NCBI RefSeq assembly: GCF_937616625.2
Contig: NC_065571.1
Coordinates: 32,697,879-32,761,878 of the forward strand
DNA length: 64,000 nucleotides
Origin: Mercurialis annua
Taxonomy: Eukaryota > Streptophyta > Magnoliopsida > Malpighiales > Euphorbiaceae
Direction: 5' to 3'
The notes under the pieces were generated by a model. It did no database searches, was not told where the DNA came from, and was given only the letters and a program-made list of their open reading frames with translations. Made by a program: the position numbers and the translations under genes. This document shows, one piece after another, positions 47,815-60,581 of the stretch. Numbering within the stretch: position 1 is the stretch's first letter; each line of letters opens with the position of its first letter.

Positions 47815-50800
47815 TTACGAAAGAAATCCAGGCGTTTCACCTTTTTAGCAATTTAAGCCAAACGTTTACAAACTTGACGAAACAAATCCAAACGTTTCCC
47901 CTTTTTAACGATTTAAGCTAAACGTTTACAAACGTTACGAAATAAATCCAAACGTTTTCCCACTTTAGTGATTTAAGCCAAATGTTTACAAACGTAACGA
48001 AACAAATCCAAGCGTTTCACCTTTTTAGCAATTTAAGCGAAACTTTTACAAACGATACGAAACAAAACCAAACGTTTAAAATGTTACGAAACAAATCCAA
48101 ACGTTTCACATTTTTAGCAATTTCAGCCAAACGCTTACAAAATTTACGAAAAAAAGCCAATGTTTACAAACGTTACGAAACAAATACAAGAGTTTCCCCA
48201 TTTTAGCGATTTAAGCCAACCGTTTTCCTTTTTTAGCAATTTAAGCTAAACGTTTACAAACATTACGAAACAAATCCAAGAGTTTCACCTTTTTAGCATT
48301 TTAAGGCAAACGTTACAAACGCTACGAAACAAATCCAAGCGTTTCACCTTTTTAGCAATTTAAGCCAAACGTTTACAAATATTACGAAAAAAATCCAAAC
48401 GTTTCACCTTTTTAGCGATTGCAGCCAAACATTTACAAATGTTACGAAACAAAGCGAAACATTACGAAACAAATCGAACTGTTTCACCTTTATAGCAATT
48501 TAAGCCAAATGTTTACAAACGTTACGAAATAAATCCAAGCGTTTCACCTTTATAGAAATTTAAGCCAAACGTTTACAAACGTTATGAAACAAATCCAAAT
48601 TTTCCACCTTTTTAGTGATTTAAGCCGAATGTTTACAAATTTTTAGTGATTGAAGCCAAACGATTCACCTTTTTAGCAATTTAAGCCAACGTTCACAAAT
48701 GTTATGAAACAAATACAAACGTTTCACGTTTTTAGCAATTTAAGCCAAACGTTTCCAAACATTAAGAAACAAATCTAAACATTTCCTCATTTTACCGATT
48801 TAAGCCAAACGTTTACAAACAAATCCAAATGTATACAAATATTAGGGAACAAAAACAAACTTTTCATATTTTTAGCAATTTAAGCCAAAAGTTTACAAAC
48901 GTTACGAAACAAAGCCAAACGTTTCCCTTTTTAGCGATTCAAGCCAAACCTTTACAAATGTTAAGAAACAAATCCAAACGTTTTCCCATTTAGCGTTTTA
49001 AGCCAAACGTTTATGAACTTTACGAAATATAACCAAACGTTTACAAACGTTACGAAACAAATACAAACGTTTCACTTTTTAGCAATTTAAGACAAACGTT
49101 ACGAAACAAATCCAAAAGTTTTCCCATTTTTGCTAATTAAACCAAACATTTACAAACGTTATGAAACAAATCCAAACTTTTCAACTTTTTAACGATTTAA
49201 GCCAAACGTTTACAAACGTTAAGAAACAAAACAAAACGCTTAAAACGTTACGAAAAAAATCCAAACGTTACGGAACAAAACAAAACGTTTCCCATTTTTA
49301 GCGATTTAAGCCAAATGCTTACAAACGTTGCGAATCAAATCCAAGCGTTTCACCTTTTTAGCGATTTAAGCCAAACATTTACAAAAGTTACGAGACAAAT
49401 CCAAGCGTTTCACCTTTTTAGAAATTTAAGCCAAACGTTTACATACGATACGAAACAAATCCAAACAATTCACCTTTTTAGCGATTTAAGCCAATGCTTA
49501 CAAACGTTACAAAACTGAACCAAAAATTTAACCTTTTTAGCGATTAAATCCAAATCTTTAAAACATTATGAAAAAAACAAATGTTTCCCATTTTTAGCAA
49601 TTTAAGCCAAACGTTTACAAACGTTACAAAACATATCCAAACGTTTCACCTTTTTAGCGATTGAAGCCAAACGTTTCCCCATTTTAGTGATTGAAGCCAA
49701 ATGTTTATAAACGTTACGAAACAAAATCAAACGTTTACAAAGGTTAAGAAAGAAATCCAAACGTTTACAAACGTCACGAAACAAATCCAAACGTTTCCCC
49801 ATTTTAGCGAATGAAGCCACAAGTTTACAAGGGTTACGAAACAAATCCAAACATTTCACCTTTTTAGCGATTCAAGCCAAACGTTTACAAACGTTACGAA
49901 ACAAATCCAAACGTTTCCCCATTTTAGTGATTTAAGCCAAACATTTATAAACGTTACGAAACAAAACCAAACGTTTACAAACGTTACGAAACAAATCCAA
50001 ATATTTACAAACGTTACGAAACAAACCCAAACGTTTACCCTATTTTAGCGATTTAAGCAAAACGTTTACAAACTTTACGAAACAAATCCAAACATTTCAC
50101 CTTTTTAGCGATTTAAGCGAAACATTTACATACGTTACGAAACAAATCCAAAACTTTCCCCATTTTAGCGATTTAAGCCAAACGTTTGCAAACATTACGA
50201 AAGAAATCCAAACGTTTCCCCTTTTTTGCGATTGAAGCCAAACGTTTACAAACATTACGCAACAAATTCAAACGTTTCACCTTTTTAGCGATTTAAGCCA
50301 AATGTTTACAAACGTTACGAAACAAATCCAAGTGTTTCACCTTTTTAGCAATTTAAGCCAAATGTTTACAAACGTTACGAAACAAATCCAAACGTATCAC
50401 CTTTTTAGTGATTTAAGTCAAACGTTACGTTACGAATTAAATCCAAATGTTTCCCCATTTTAGCGATTTAAGCCAAACGTGTACAAACGTCACCAAACAA
50501 ATCCAAACGTTTCACCTTTTTAGGAATTTAAGCCAAACGTGTACAAACGTCACGAAACAAGTCCAAACGTTTCACCTTTTTAGCAATTTAAGCAAAACTT
50601 TTACATACATTACGAAACAAATCGAAGCGTTTATCCTTTTTAGTTATTTAAGCCAAACGTTTACAAACGTTACGAAATAAATCCAAACGTTTTGCTTTTT
50701 AACAATTTAAGCCAAACGTTTACAAATGTTACAAAACAAATCCAAATGTTTCCCCTTTTTAGCGATTTAAGCCAAACATTTACAAACGTTTCAAAAAAAA

Positions 50801-53800
50801 CCAAACATTTAAAACGTTACGAAACAAATCCAAACATTTCGCATTTTTAGCGATTTAAGCCAAACGTTCACAAACGTTACGGAACAAAACCAAACGTTTT
50901 ACATTTTTAGCAATTTAAGCCAAACGTTTTCAAACGTTACGAAACAAATCCAAGCGTTTAACATTTTTAGCAATTTAAGCCAAACGCTTACAAACGTTAA
51001 GGACAAATCCAAACGTTTCACCTTTTTAGCGATTTAAGCCAAACGTTTACAAATGTTACGAAACAAAACCAAACGTTTAACCTTTTTAGCGATTTAAGCA
51101 AAATCTTTAAAACGTTACGAAATAAATCCGAACTATTACAAACATTACTCAACAAAAACAAACGTTTCCCATTATTAGCAATATAAGCCAAACATTTACA
51201 AACGTTGCAAAACAAATACAAACGTTTCACCTTTTTAGCGATTGAAGCCAAATGTTTACAAACGTTACTAAACAAATCCAAACGTTTCTCCATTTTAGCA
51301 ATTTAAGCCAAACGTTTATTAACGTTACGAAACAAAACAAAATGCTTACAAACGTTACGAAACAAATCCAAACGTTTCCCCAGTTTAGTGATTTAAGCCA
51401 AACGTTTAAGAACATTACGAAACAAATCCAAACGTTTCACCTTTTTTGCGATTTAAGCCAAACGTTTACAAACATTACAAAACAAATCCAAAAGAATACA
51501 AACATTACGGAACAAAAACAAATTTTTCACATTTTTAGCAATTTAAGCCAAACGTTTACAAACGTTACGAAACAAATCCAAATGTTTCCCCTTTTTAGCG
51601 ATTGAAGCCAAACGTTTACAAACGTTAAGAAACAAATCCAAACGTTTCCATATTTTAGCGATTTAAGCCAAACGTTTATAAACGTTACGAAACAAAACCA
51701 AACGTTTACAAACGTTTAGAAACAAATCCAAATATTTACAAACATTACGAAAGAAATCCAAACGTTTCCCCTTTTTACCGATTTAAGCCAAACGTTTAAA
51801 AACGTTACGAAACAAATCTAAACGTATCCCCATTTTAGCGATTTAAGCCAAACGTTTACTAACCATATGAAACAAAATCCAAACGTTTCCCCTTTTTTGT
51901 GATTGAAGCCAAACATTTACAAACATTACGAAACAAATCCAAACGTTTCCCCTTTTTAGCAATTTAGGCAAAACGTTTGAAAACATTGCGAAACAAATCC
52001 AAGAGTTTCACCTTTTTAGCGATTTAAGCCAGACGTTTACAAACGCTACGAAACAAATCCAACAGTTTCACCTTTTTAGCAGTTTAAGGCAAACGTTTAC
52101 AAACTTACGAAACAAATCCAAATGTTTCCCCAATTTAGCGATTGAAGCCGAACGTTTTAAATGTTACGAAACAAATCCAAATGTTTCACCTTTGGGTTTG
52201 TTTTGTAAAGTTTGTAAGCGTTTGGCTGAAATTGCTAAAATTGTGAAACGTTTGGATTTGTTTCGTAACGTTTTAAACGTTTGGTTTTCTTTCTTATTGT
52301 TTATAAAAGTTTCGCTTAAAGTGCTAAAAAGGTGAAACGCTTGGATTTGTTTCGTAACGTTTGTAAATATTTGGCTTAAATCGCTAAAGTGGGAAAACGT
52401 TTGGATTTATTTCGTAACGTTTGTAAACGTTTAGCTTAAATCGTTAAAAAGGTGAAACGTTTGGATTTGTTTCATCAAGTTTGTAAACGTTTGGCTTAAA
52501 TTGCTAAAAAAGTGAAACGCTTGGATTTATTTCGTAACGTTTTAAACCTTTGGCTTAAATTGCTAAAAAGGTGAATTCCGTAACGTTTGTAAACGTTTGG
52601 CTTAAATCGCTACAAAACAAATACTAGCGTTTCCCCATTTTAGCGATTTAAGCCAAACGTTTTCCCTTTTTAGCAATTTAAGCCAAACATTTACAAACAT
52701 TACGAAACAAATCCAAGAGTTTCACCTTTTTAGCATTTTAAGGCAACCGTTTACAAACGCTACGAAACAAATCCAAGTGTTTCATCTTTGTAGAAATTTA
52801 ACCCAAATGTTTACAAATATTACGAAACAAATCCAAACGTTTCACCTTTTTAGCGATCGCAGCAAAACATTTACAAATGCTACGAAACAAAGCCAAACAT
52901 TACGAAACAAATCGAAGTGTTTCACCTTTATAGCAATTTAAGCCAAATGTTTACAAATGTTACGAAATAAATCCAAACGTTTCACCTTTATAGAAATTTA
53001 AGCCAAACGTTTACAAACGTTATGAAACAAATCCAAACGTTCCACCTTTTTGGCGATTTAAGCCAAACGTTTACAAATTTTTAGTGATTGAAGCCAAACG
53101 TTTCACCTTTTTAGCAATTGAAGCCAACGTTCACAAATGTTATGAAACAAATCCAAACGTTTCACCTTTTTAGCGATTTAAGCCAAACGTTTATAAACGT
53201 TACGAAACAAAACCAAACGTTTACAACCGTTTAGAAACAAATCCAAATATTTACAAACATTACGAAAGAAATCCAAACGTTTCCCCTTTTTAGCGATTTA
53301 AGCCAAACGTTTAAAAACGTTAGGAAACAAATCTAAACGTATCCCTATTTTAGTGATTTAAGCCAAACGTTTACTAACCGTACGAAACAAAATCCAAACG
53401 TTTCCCCTTTTTTGTGATTGAAGCCAAACATTTACAAACATTATTTCCCCTTTTTAGCAATTTAGGCAAAACGTTTGAAAACATTGCGAAACAAATCCAA
53501 GAGTTTCACCTTTTTAGCGATTTAAGCCAAGCGTTTACAAACGCTACGAAACACATCCAACAGTTTCACCTTTTTAGCAGTTTAAGGCAAACGTTTACAA
53601 ACTTACGAAACAAATCCAAATGTTTCCCCAATTTAGCGATTGAAGCCAAACGTTTTAAATGTTACGAAACAAATCCAAATGTTTCACCTTTGGCTTTGTT
53701 TCGTAATGTTTGTAAGCGTTTGGCTGAAATTGCTTAAAATGTGAAACATTTGGATTTGTTTCGTAACGTTTTAAACGTTTGGTTTTGTTTCGTATCGTTT

Positions 53801-56800
53801 ATAAAAGTTTCGCTTAAATTGCTAAAAAGGTGAAACGCTTGGATTTGTTTCGTAACGTTTGTAAATATTTGGCTTAAATCGCTAAAGTGGGAAAACATTT
53901 GGATTTATTTCGTAACGTTTGTAAACGTTTAGCTTAAATCGTTAAAAAGGTGAAACGTTTGGATTTGTTTCATCAAGTTTGTAAACGTTTGGCTTAAATT
54001 GCTAAAAAAGTGAAACGCTTGGATTTATTTCGTAACGTTTTAAACCTTTGGCTTAAATTGCTAAAAAGGTGAATTCCGTAACGTTTGTAAACGTTTGGCT
54101 TAAATCGCTACAAAACAAATACTAGTGTTTCCCCATTTTAGCGATTTAAGCCAAACGTTTTCCCTTTTTAGCAATTTAAGCCAAACATTTACAAACATTA
54201 CGAAACAAATCCAAGAGTTTCACCTTTTTAGCATTTTAAGGCAAACGTTTAGAAACGCTACGAAACAAATCCAAGTGTTTCATCTTTTTAGAAATTTAAC
54301 CCAAATGTTTACAAATATTACGAAACAAATCCAAACATTTCACCTTTTTAGCGATCGCAGCCAAACATTTACAAATGTTACGAAAGAAAGCCAAACATTA
54401 TGAAACAAATCGAAGTGTTTCACCTTTATAGCAATTTAAGCCAAATGTTTACAAATGTTACGAAATAAATCCAAACGTTTCACCTTTATAGAAATTTAAG
54501 CCAAACGATTACAAACGTTATGAAACAAATCCAAACGTTCCACCTTTTTGGTGATTTAAGCCAAACGTTCACAAATTTTTAGTGATTGAAGCCAAACGTT
54601 TCACCTTTTTAGCAATTGAAGCCAACGTTCAGAAATGTTATGAAACAAATCCAAACGTTTCACCTTTTTAGCGATTTAAGCTAAACGTTTCCAAACATTA
54701 AGAAACAAATCTAAACATTTCCCCATTTTATTGATTTAAGCCAAACGTTTACAAACAAATCCAAATGTATACAAACATTAGGGAACAAAAACAAATTTTT
54801 CATATTTTTAGCAATTTAAGCCAAACGTTTACAAACGTTACGAAACAAATCCAAATGTTTCCCTTTTTAGCGATTCAAGCCAAACCTTTACATACGTTAA
54901 GAAACAAATCCAAACGTTTTCCCATTTTAGCGATTTAAGCCAAATGTTTATAAACTTTACGACACATAACCAAACGTTTACAAACATTACGAAACAAATA
55001 CAAACGATTCACTTTTTAGCGATTTAAGACAAACGTTTACAAACGTTACGAAACAAATCCAAAAGTTTTCCCATTTTCGCTATTTAAGCCAAACATTTAC
55101 AAACGTTATGAAACAAATCCAAACTTTTCACCTTTTTAACGATTTAAGCCATACGTTTACAAACGTTAAGAAACAAAACAAAACGTTTAAAACGTTACGA
55201 AAAAAATCCAAACGTTACGGAACAAAACAAAACGTTTCCCATTTTTAGCAATTTAAGCCAAACGCTTACAAACGTTGCCAATCAAATCCAAGCGTTTCCC
55301 CTTTTTATCGATTTAAGCCAAACATTTACAAAAGTTACGAGACAAATCCAAGCGTTTCACCTTTTTAGAAATTTAAACCAAACGTATACATACGATACGA
55401 AACAAATCCAAACAATTCACCTTTTCAGCGATTTAAGCCAATGCTTACAAACGTTACGAAACTAAACCAAACATTTAACCTTTTTAGCGATTAAATCCAA
55501 ATCTTTAAAACGTTACAAAAAAAAAAAACAAACGTTTCCCATTTTTAGCAAATTAAGCCAAACGTTTACAAACGTTTCAAAACAAATCTAAACGTTTCAC
55601 CTTTTTAGCGATTGAAGCCAAACATTTCCCCATTTTAGTGATTGAAGCTAAACGTTTATAAACGTTACGAATCAAAATCAAACGTTTATAAAGGTTAAGA
55701 AACAAATCCAAACGTTTACTAACGTCATGAAACAAATCCAAACGTTTCCCCATTTTTGCGAATGAAGCCAAACGTTTACAAAGGTTACGAAACAAATCCA
55801 AACATTTCACCTTTTTAGCGATTCAAGCCAAACATTTTCAAACGTTACGAAACAAATCCAAACGTTTCCCCATTTTAATGATTTAAGCCAAACATTTATA
55901 AACGCTAGGAAACAAAACCAAAAGTTTACAAATGTTACGAAACAAATCCAAATATTTACAAACGTTACGAAACAAACCCAAACGTTTACCCCATTTTAGC
56001 GATTTAAGCAAAACGTTTACAACCGTTACGAAACAAATCAAAACATTTCACCTTTTTAGTGATTTAAGCCTAACGCTTACAAAAGTTACGAAACAAATCC
56101 AAACATTTCTCCATTTTAGCGATTTAAGCCAAACGTTTGCAAACGTTACGAAAGAAATCCAAACGTTTCCCCTTTTTTGCGAATGAAGCCAAACGTTTAC
56201 AAAAATTACGCAACAAATCCAAGCGTTTCACCTTTTTAGCGATTTAAGCCAAACGTTTACAAACGTTAGGAAACAAATCCAAGCGTTTCACCTTTTTAGC
56301 AATTTAAGCCAAATGTTTACAAACGTTACGAAACAAATCCAAACGCTTCACCTTTTTAGCGATTTAAGTCAAACGTTACGTTACGAAACAAATATAAATG
56401 TTTCCCCATTTTAGCGATTTACCTTTTTAGCAATTTAAGCCAAACGTTTACAAACATTATGACATAAATCCAAATGTTTCCCCTTTTTAGTGATTTAAGA
56501 AAAACGTTGACAAACATTACGAAACAAATCCAAATGTTTCAACATTTTAGCAATTTAAGCCAAACGTTTACAAACTTTGCAAAACAAATCCAAACGTTTC
56601 GCTTTTTTAGCGATTTAAGCCAGACGTTTACAAACGTTACGAAACAAATCCAAAAGTTTCCCTATTTTAGCGATTTAAGCCAAACATTTACAAATGTTAC
56701 GAAACAAATCCAAATGTTTCACCTTTTTAACGATTTAAGCCAAACGTTTATAAACGCTAAGAAACAAAACCAAACGTTTAAAACGTTACGAAACAAATCC

Positions 56801-57622
56801 AAACGTTTCACAATTTTGGCGATTTAAGCCAAACATTACAATCGTTACGGAACAAAACCAAACTTTTCACAGTTTTAGCGATTTAAGCCAAACATTTACA
56901 AATGTTACAAAACAAATTCAAGCGCTTCACCTTTTTAGCGATTTAAGCCAAACGTTTACAAAACTTACGAAACAAATCCGAGCGTTTAACCTTTTTAGCA
57001 ATTTAAGCCAAATATTTACAAACGTTACGAAACAAATCCAAGCGTTTCACCTTTTTAGCGGTTTAAGCCAAATGATTACAAATGTTACGAAACGAAACCA
57101 AACATTTAACCTTTTTAGCGATTTAAGCCAAATATTTAAAACGTTACGAAATAAATCCAAACGTTTACAAACATTACGGAACAAAAACAAACGTTTCACA
57201 TTTTTTGCAATTTAAGCCAAACGTTTACAAACGTTATGAAATAAATCTAAACGTTTCACCTTTGTAGCGATTGAAGACAAACGTTTACAAAAATTGCGAA
57301 ACAAATCCAAACGATTCCCCATTTAAGCGATTTAAGCCAAACATTTACAAACGTTACGAAACAAAAGCAATGGTTCACAAACGTTACGAAACAAATCCAA
57401 ACGTTTACAAACGTTACGAAACAAATCCAAACGTCTTCCCATTTTAGCGAATTAAGCCAAACGTTTACAAACGTTACGAAACAAATCCAAACGTTCCACC
57501 TTTTCAGCGATTTAAGCCAAACGTTTACATACGTTTACAAACAAATCGAAACGTTTACAAACATTACGGCACAAAAACAAACTTTTCACATATTTAGTAA
57601 TTTGAGCCAAACGTTTACAAAC
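47815..57622 (+). repeat. 60-bp satellite array, segment 3
   Basis: About 163 units of the same satellite. Inverted blocks lie at about 52,192-52,612 and 53,690-54,110. Two layers of duplication are visible: a block of about 1.5 kb in tandem (about 51,656-53,160 and 53,171-54,670), and a larger block where 48,190-50,050 matches 54,120-55,995 with an offset of about 5.95 kb. The array is cut at 57,623 by the LTR of element B. No genes; ORFs on both strands are periodic artefacts. Confidence 0.95.
51656..54670 (+). repeat. Tandem duplication of about 1.5 kb in the satellite
   Basis: Rare words such as AATTTAGGCAAAACG recur at 51,961 and 53,459 (offset 1498), and AACC-TA-GAAACAAAATCC variants at 51,861 and 53,376 (offset 1515). 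The difference is a 17-bp deletion in the second copy. Each copy includes a forward part and a roughly 420-bp inverted part, so the inversion came before the duplication. Confidence 0.8.
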
Positions 57623-58079
57623 TGTAATACCCCAAAATATTTAATTTGCTAATTGGACCATGTGTCCAGTTTTGTCTCGCCAGAGTGGCGATATCGGAAA
57701 GATTTCAGAAAAATGAAAGTAAATAAATTTCAAGTAGGTCTGTTTCGGGAAATTAATTATGCGGAAATCAAGGTTATATTTCAATTCTAAAGTTAGAATT
57801 GGAATTAAAAGGAAAAGTGTCAAGAGAAGCCCAAAATAAAGTACAGGGACCAAAGTGGTAATTTAGCCACTTTGAGTCGAAAATGTAAATTTCTATGTTT
57901 TGACGGGAAAATGTTAACATCGAGATTCGTATTATTTATTAGATATAAATAATACGTATACGTTATAATAAAAGAATTTATCGACTTAGTTATGGACTAA
58001 ATCGTACGAAAGAAAAGTTTAAAGGATAAATGATAATAAACAAAAAGAACAAGGAACAAAGTGGCACTTTAGCCATTCA

Positions 58080-58088
58080 ATATATAAG
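58080..58088 (+). promoter_or_regulatory. TATA box of LTR B
   Basis: ATATATAAG about 455 bases into the LTR, followed by a purine-rich leader. The solo LTR has a TATA-like run at the equivalent place. Confidence 0.5.
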
Positions 58089-58450
58089 AAAAGAATATGA
58101 ATCAGAGACATAGCAGAAGAAGAATCGAGAGAGTGGAGGAAATTCGACCGATACCGTCGCTTCGCGGCCGTTTCTCCGTTCCACGTCCGATTCGAGCGGC
58201 TTTCGCGGCGATCTCTCTAGAATTCCGTTATCTATCGATCCTAAGCTTTGTTTTAATGTAAAATTTAGGATTTTTGGTACTAAAATCAAGTATATGGGCT
58301 ATTTTATGGGGGATGAACGAATTTAATGATTTTAACTTATATTAGCGTTTTAACGAAAAACGAGGATACGGGTTTTGTCGGAAATGATGTTTAATGGGTG
58401 TCGAAAGTTGTAGGAATCGACGGGACGCCCGGAAAAAACGTTTTTGGGGG

Positions 58451-58595
58451 CTATGTGCACATCGCACACCCGTAGTGTGTGTGCGAACGCACACTAGTGG
58501 TGTGCGGACGCACACTAGTGGTGTGCGAAGCCCACGGGTGTGCGAAGGCACACCTAAGGTGTGCGAACGCGCACCGGTGTGCGGACGCACACTAC
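58451..58595. repeat. GC-rich near-palindromic tandem repeat in LTR B
   Basis: Six or so degenerate copies of a unit of about 22 bp built on GTGTGCG-RA-CGCACACT, each nearly self-complementary. It replaces the unrelated 20-bp palindromic repeat found at this place in the solo LTR. Confidence 0.8.
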
Positions 58596-60135
58596 ACTCG
58601 GCGGGCGGACAGTGCTTTCGCACGCCGACATAGTCGGTCCACGGGGACCAAAATGGACTTTTAGCCCTAAATAAACGTGATTTTTAATATTTTCGATATT
58701 GGACCCTAAAAACGATTAAGGACCCCAATAAATTAATAGGTGAAGTTTTAGCTCGACGTTTTACGTGAGCTACGATAGTGGAAAACGCTAAGGATAATAT
58801 ATGTTTCTCGAATACGAGAACCAGAGATTGATATATCCTGAATACAATAAAGGAATATCGAGTTCACGAATAATATTAAGAATGAAGTATAACCCTAGAA
58901 TTTAGAGTATTATACGTATTAGAATACGAGGTTCACGTCTAATTATTAAACGTTAATTACTAAGTATCAGACGTGTTAGCGAGCAGAGAGGTCAATAGGC
59001 GTGGGATAGCGAGGGCATATCATTTCATAGACCACGTCATTGATTGGATTGCGGTCATTGTGAGTTGCACTTTACTTTCGTGTATTATATATTAAAGTTA
59101 TTTTATATAGATATGTATACGGTTTATACGCATCGCATGTTATATGATTTTACTAAATATTATATGTTTGAATCAAGTATATACGTAAGGAACTAGTATG
59201 CGATCCAAAGAAACTAGCTACCTATTGGGTGTCAATAGGCTGTGTGATCACCAGTATCGAGTCAGTCTAGTGTGTTTGCATTCGAGAAATAAATTGATAT
59301 GAATGATATAATATGAATAAGAATTTTGAATTTTGATAGCGATTTGATACGAGTGAGCACTCGTTACGGTGTAACCTAGAGTCCCCGTATATAGTGGGTT
59401 GGACCCACCTGTGAGTTGGACTCACAACTTGAAATGTAATGATTAGTATGATTTAATTATTCGAAAGTTGTGTCGCATGCTAGGATATTAGTTTCGAACT
59501 GATCAAATACCTGTTTATATGTTTTACTTTTATATTATTGTTTCCTTGAAATGCGATGCTATGTTTTTATAATAATACCGTTAGTAAATGCAAACTCACT
59601 CAGTAGTTTCCCAAATACTGACCCCTCACCTTTGATGTCTTTCAGGTGCTTAGTTTGTGGAGCTATCTAGAGGCCAATTTTGAAGTCCAAAAGTCAGCTG
59701 TGTATGTATAGTTTCTGACTTCTGTGAATGCTGCAGTAGTGGTCCCGCGTTGACAGAGTCGTAGCCTAGACAGTAGTATATTTTAATTGTACTATTACTT
59801 GCTGTCTTGTTTATATGTTTTTGATAGGCTACTGGTAGTATGTTTTGTTCACTGCCCCAGATGCCGGTGATAAGTTTTGTTACACTAACTGTTGTATATA
59901 GTACCGCGAGGCCATTTCGTACAGGGTACGGTAACTAGAGCCCGCGAGGTTAACAGAACAACTAGTGTAAATTTTTATGTATATATATTACATATACTTG
60001 CTTCTGTTGTGTTATGTTATTTGTTTACTATTTGCAAAAAAATAATAGTGATTTGAGGCTTGCTACGGGTTCAGGAGCTACCACTCTCGTTCCCTGGCGC
60101 CGGTTGCGGCTCAATAATTTGGGTCGTGACAATGT

Positions 60136-60148
60136 TGGTATCAGAGCA
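60136..60148 (+). other. Primer binding site of element B
   Basis: TGGTATCAGAGCA, the full complement of the initiator-methionine tRNA 3' end, four bases after the LTR. Confidence 0.9.
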
Positions 60149-60581
60149 GTTGGTCCAGTTACCACTGCAAGATTGTTTCAGTACTTGTTTGAGAGCACTT
60201 GGTCCAGCTACTACTGCCAGTTTTGTCTGAGTGTCTGTTTGATTTAGAATACTCTATCAGTAAGTAAACCTAGGAACTACTGCAGCAGAGAGTCGGACCT
60301 TAGTTGTCTGCGTTTGTTTGATATGTGAATTAGTGATACATGGTACAACGCGCGCGAATTAGGACTACTAAGCTAATAAGTGATTAGTATCTGTATATGC
60401 GAACGACTGAGATAGCTAGGCGTTTACTACTTCTGCTGGGATTGTTAAATGGTTAAATGCTTGCGAACTACGTGCGGCTGGATTAAATGCTAAATGTTTA
60501 CAGCATTTTATAAGTAGTATTGGAATTGCGTGTGGAAATGGGCTCAGATGGTCGCTTATGTTGAAATTGTTTCTTTCCAGC

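Larger units (their letters stand above)
57623..60131 (+). mobile_element. 5' LTR of element B
   Basis: 2509 bases, starting TGTAATACCCC inside a satellite unit and ending GGGTCGTGACA directly before a primer site. It is the same subfamily as the reverse solo LTR at 32,359-34,638. It resembles LTR A at the ends and in the last 100 bases, but not in the middle. A TATA box (ATATATAAG) lies at 58,080-58,088. The partner 3' LTR would lie right of the window. Short ORFs over the GC cassette are chance. Confidence 0.85.

Noticed and set aside
19891..57622. CRISPR array
   Set aside because: Repeats are contiguous with no unique spacers and the context is a plant genome.
19891..57622. CENP-B box in the satellite
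   Set aside because: Neither strand of the unit fits the TTCG....A..CGGG core.
58342..58664. ORFs rich in His/Thr/Arg over the LTR B cassette
   Set aside because: They are translations of the 22-bp tandem repeat; open in several frames at once.
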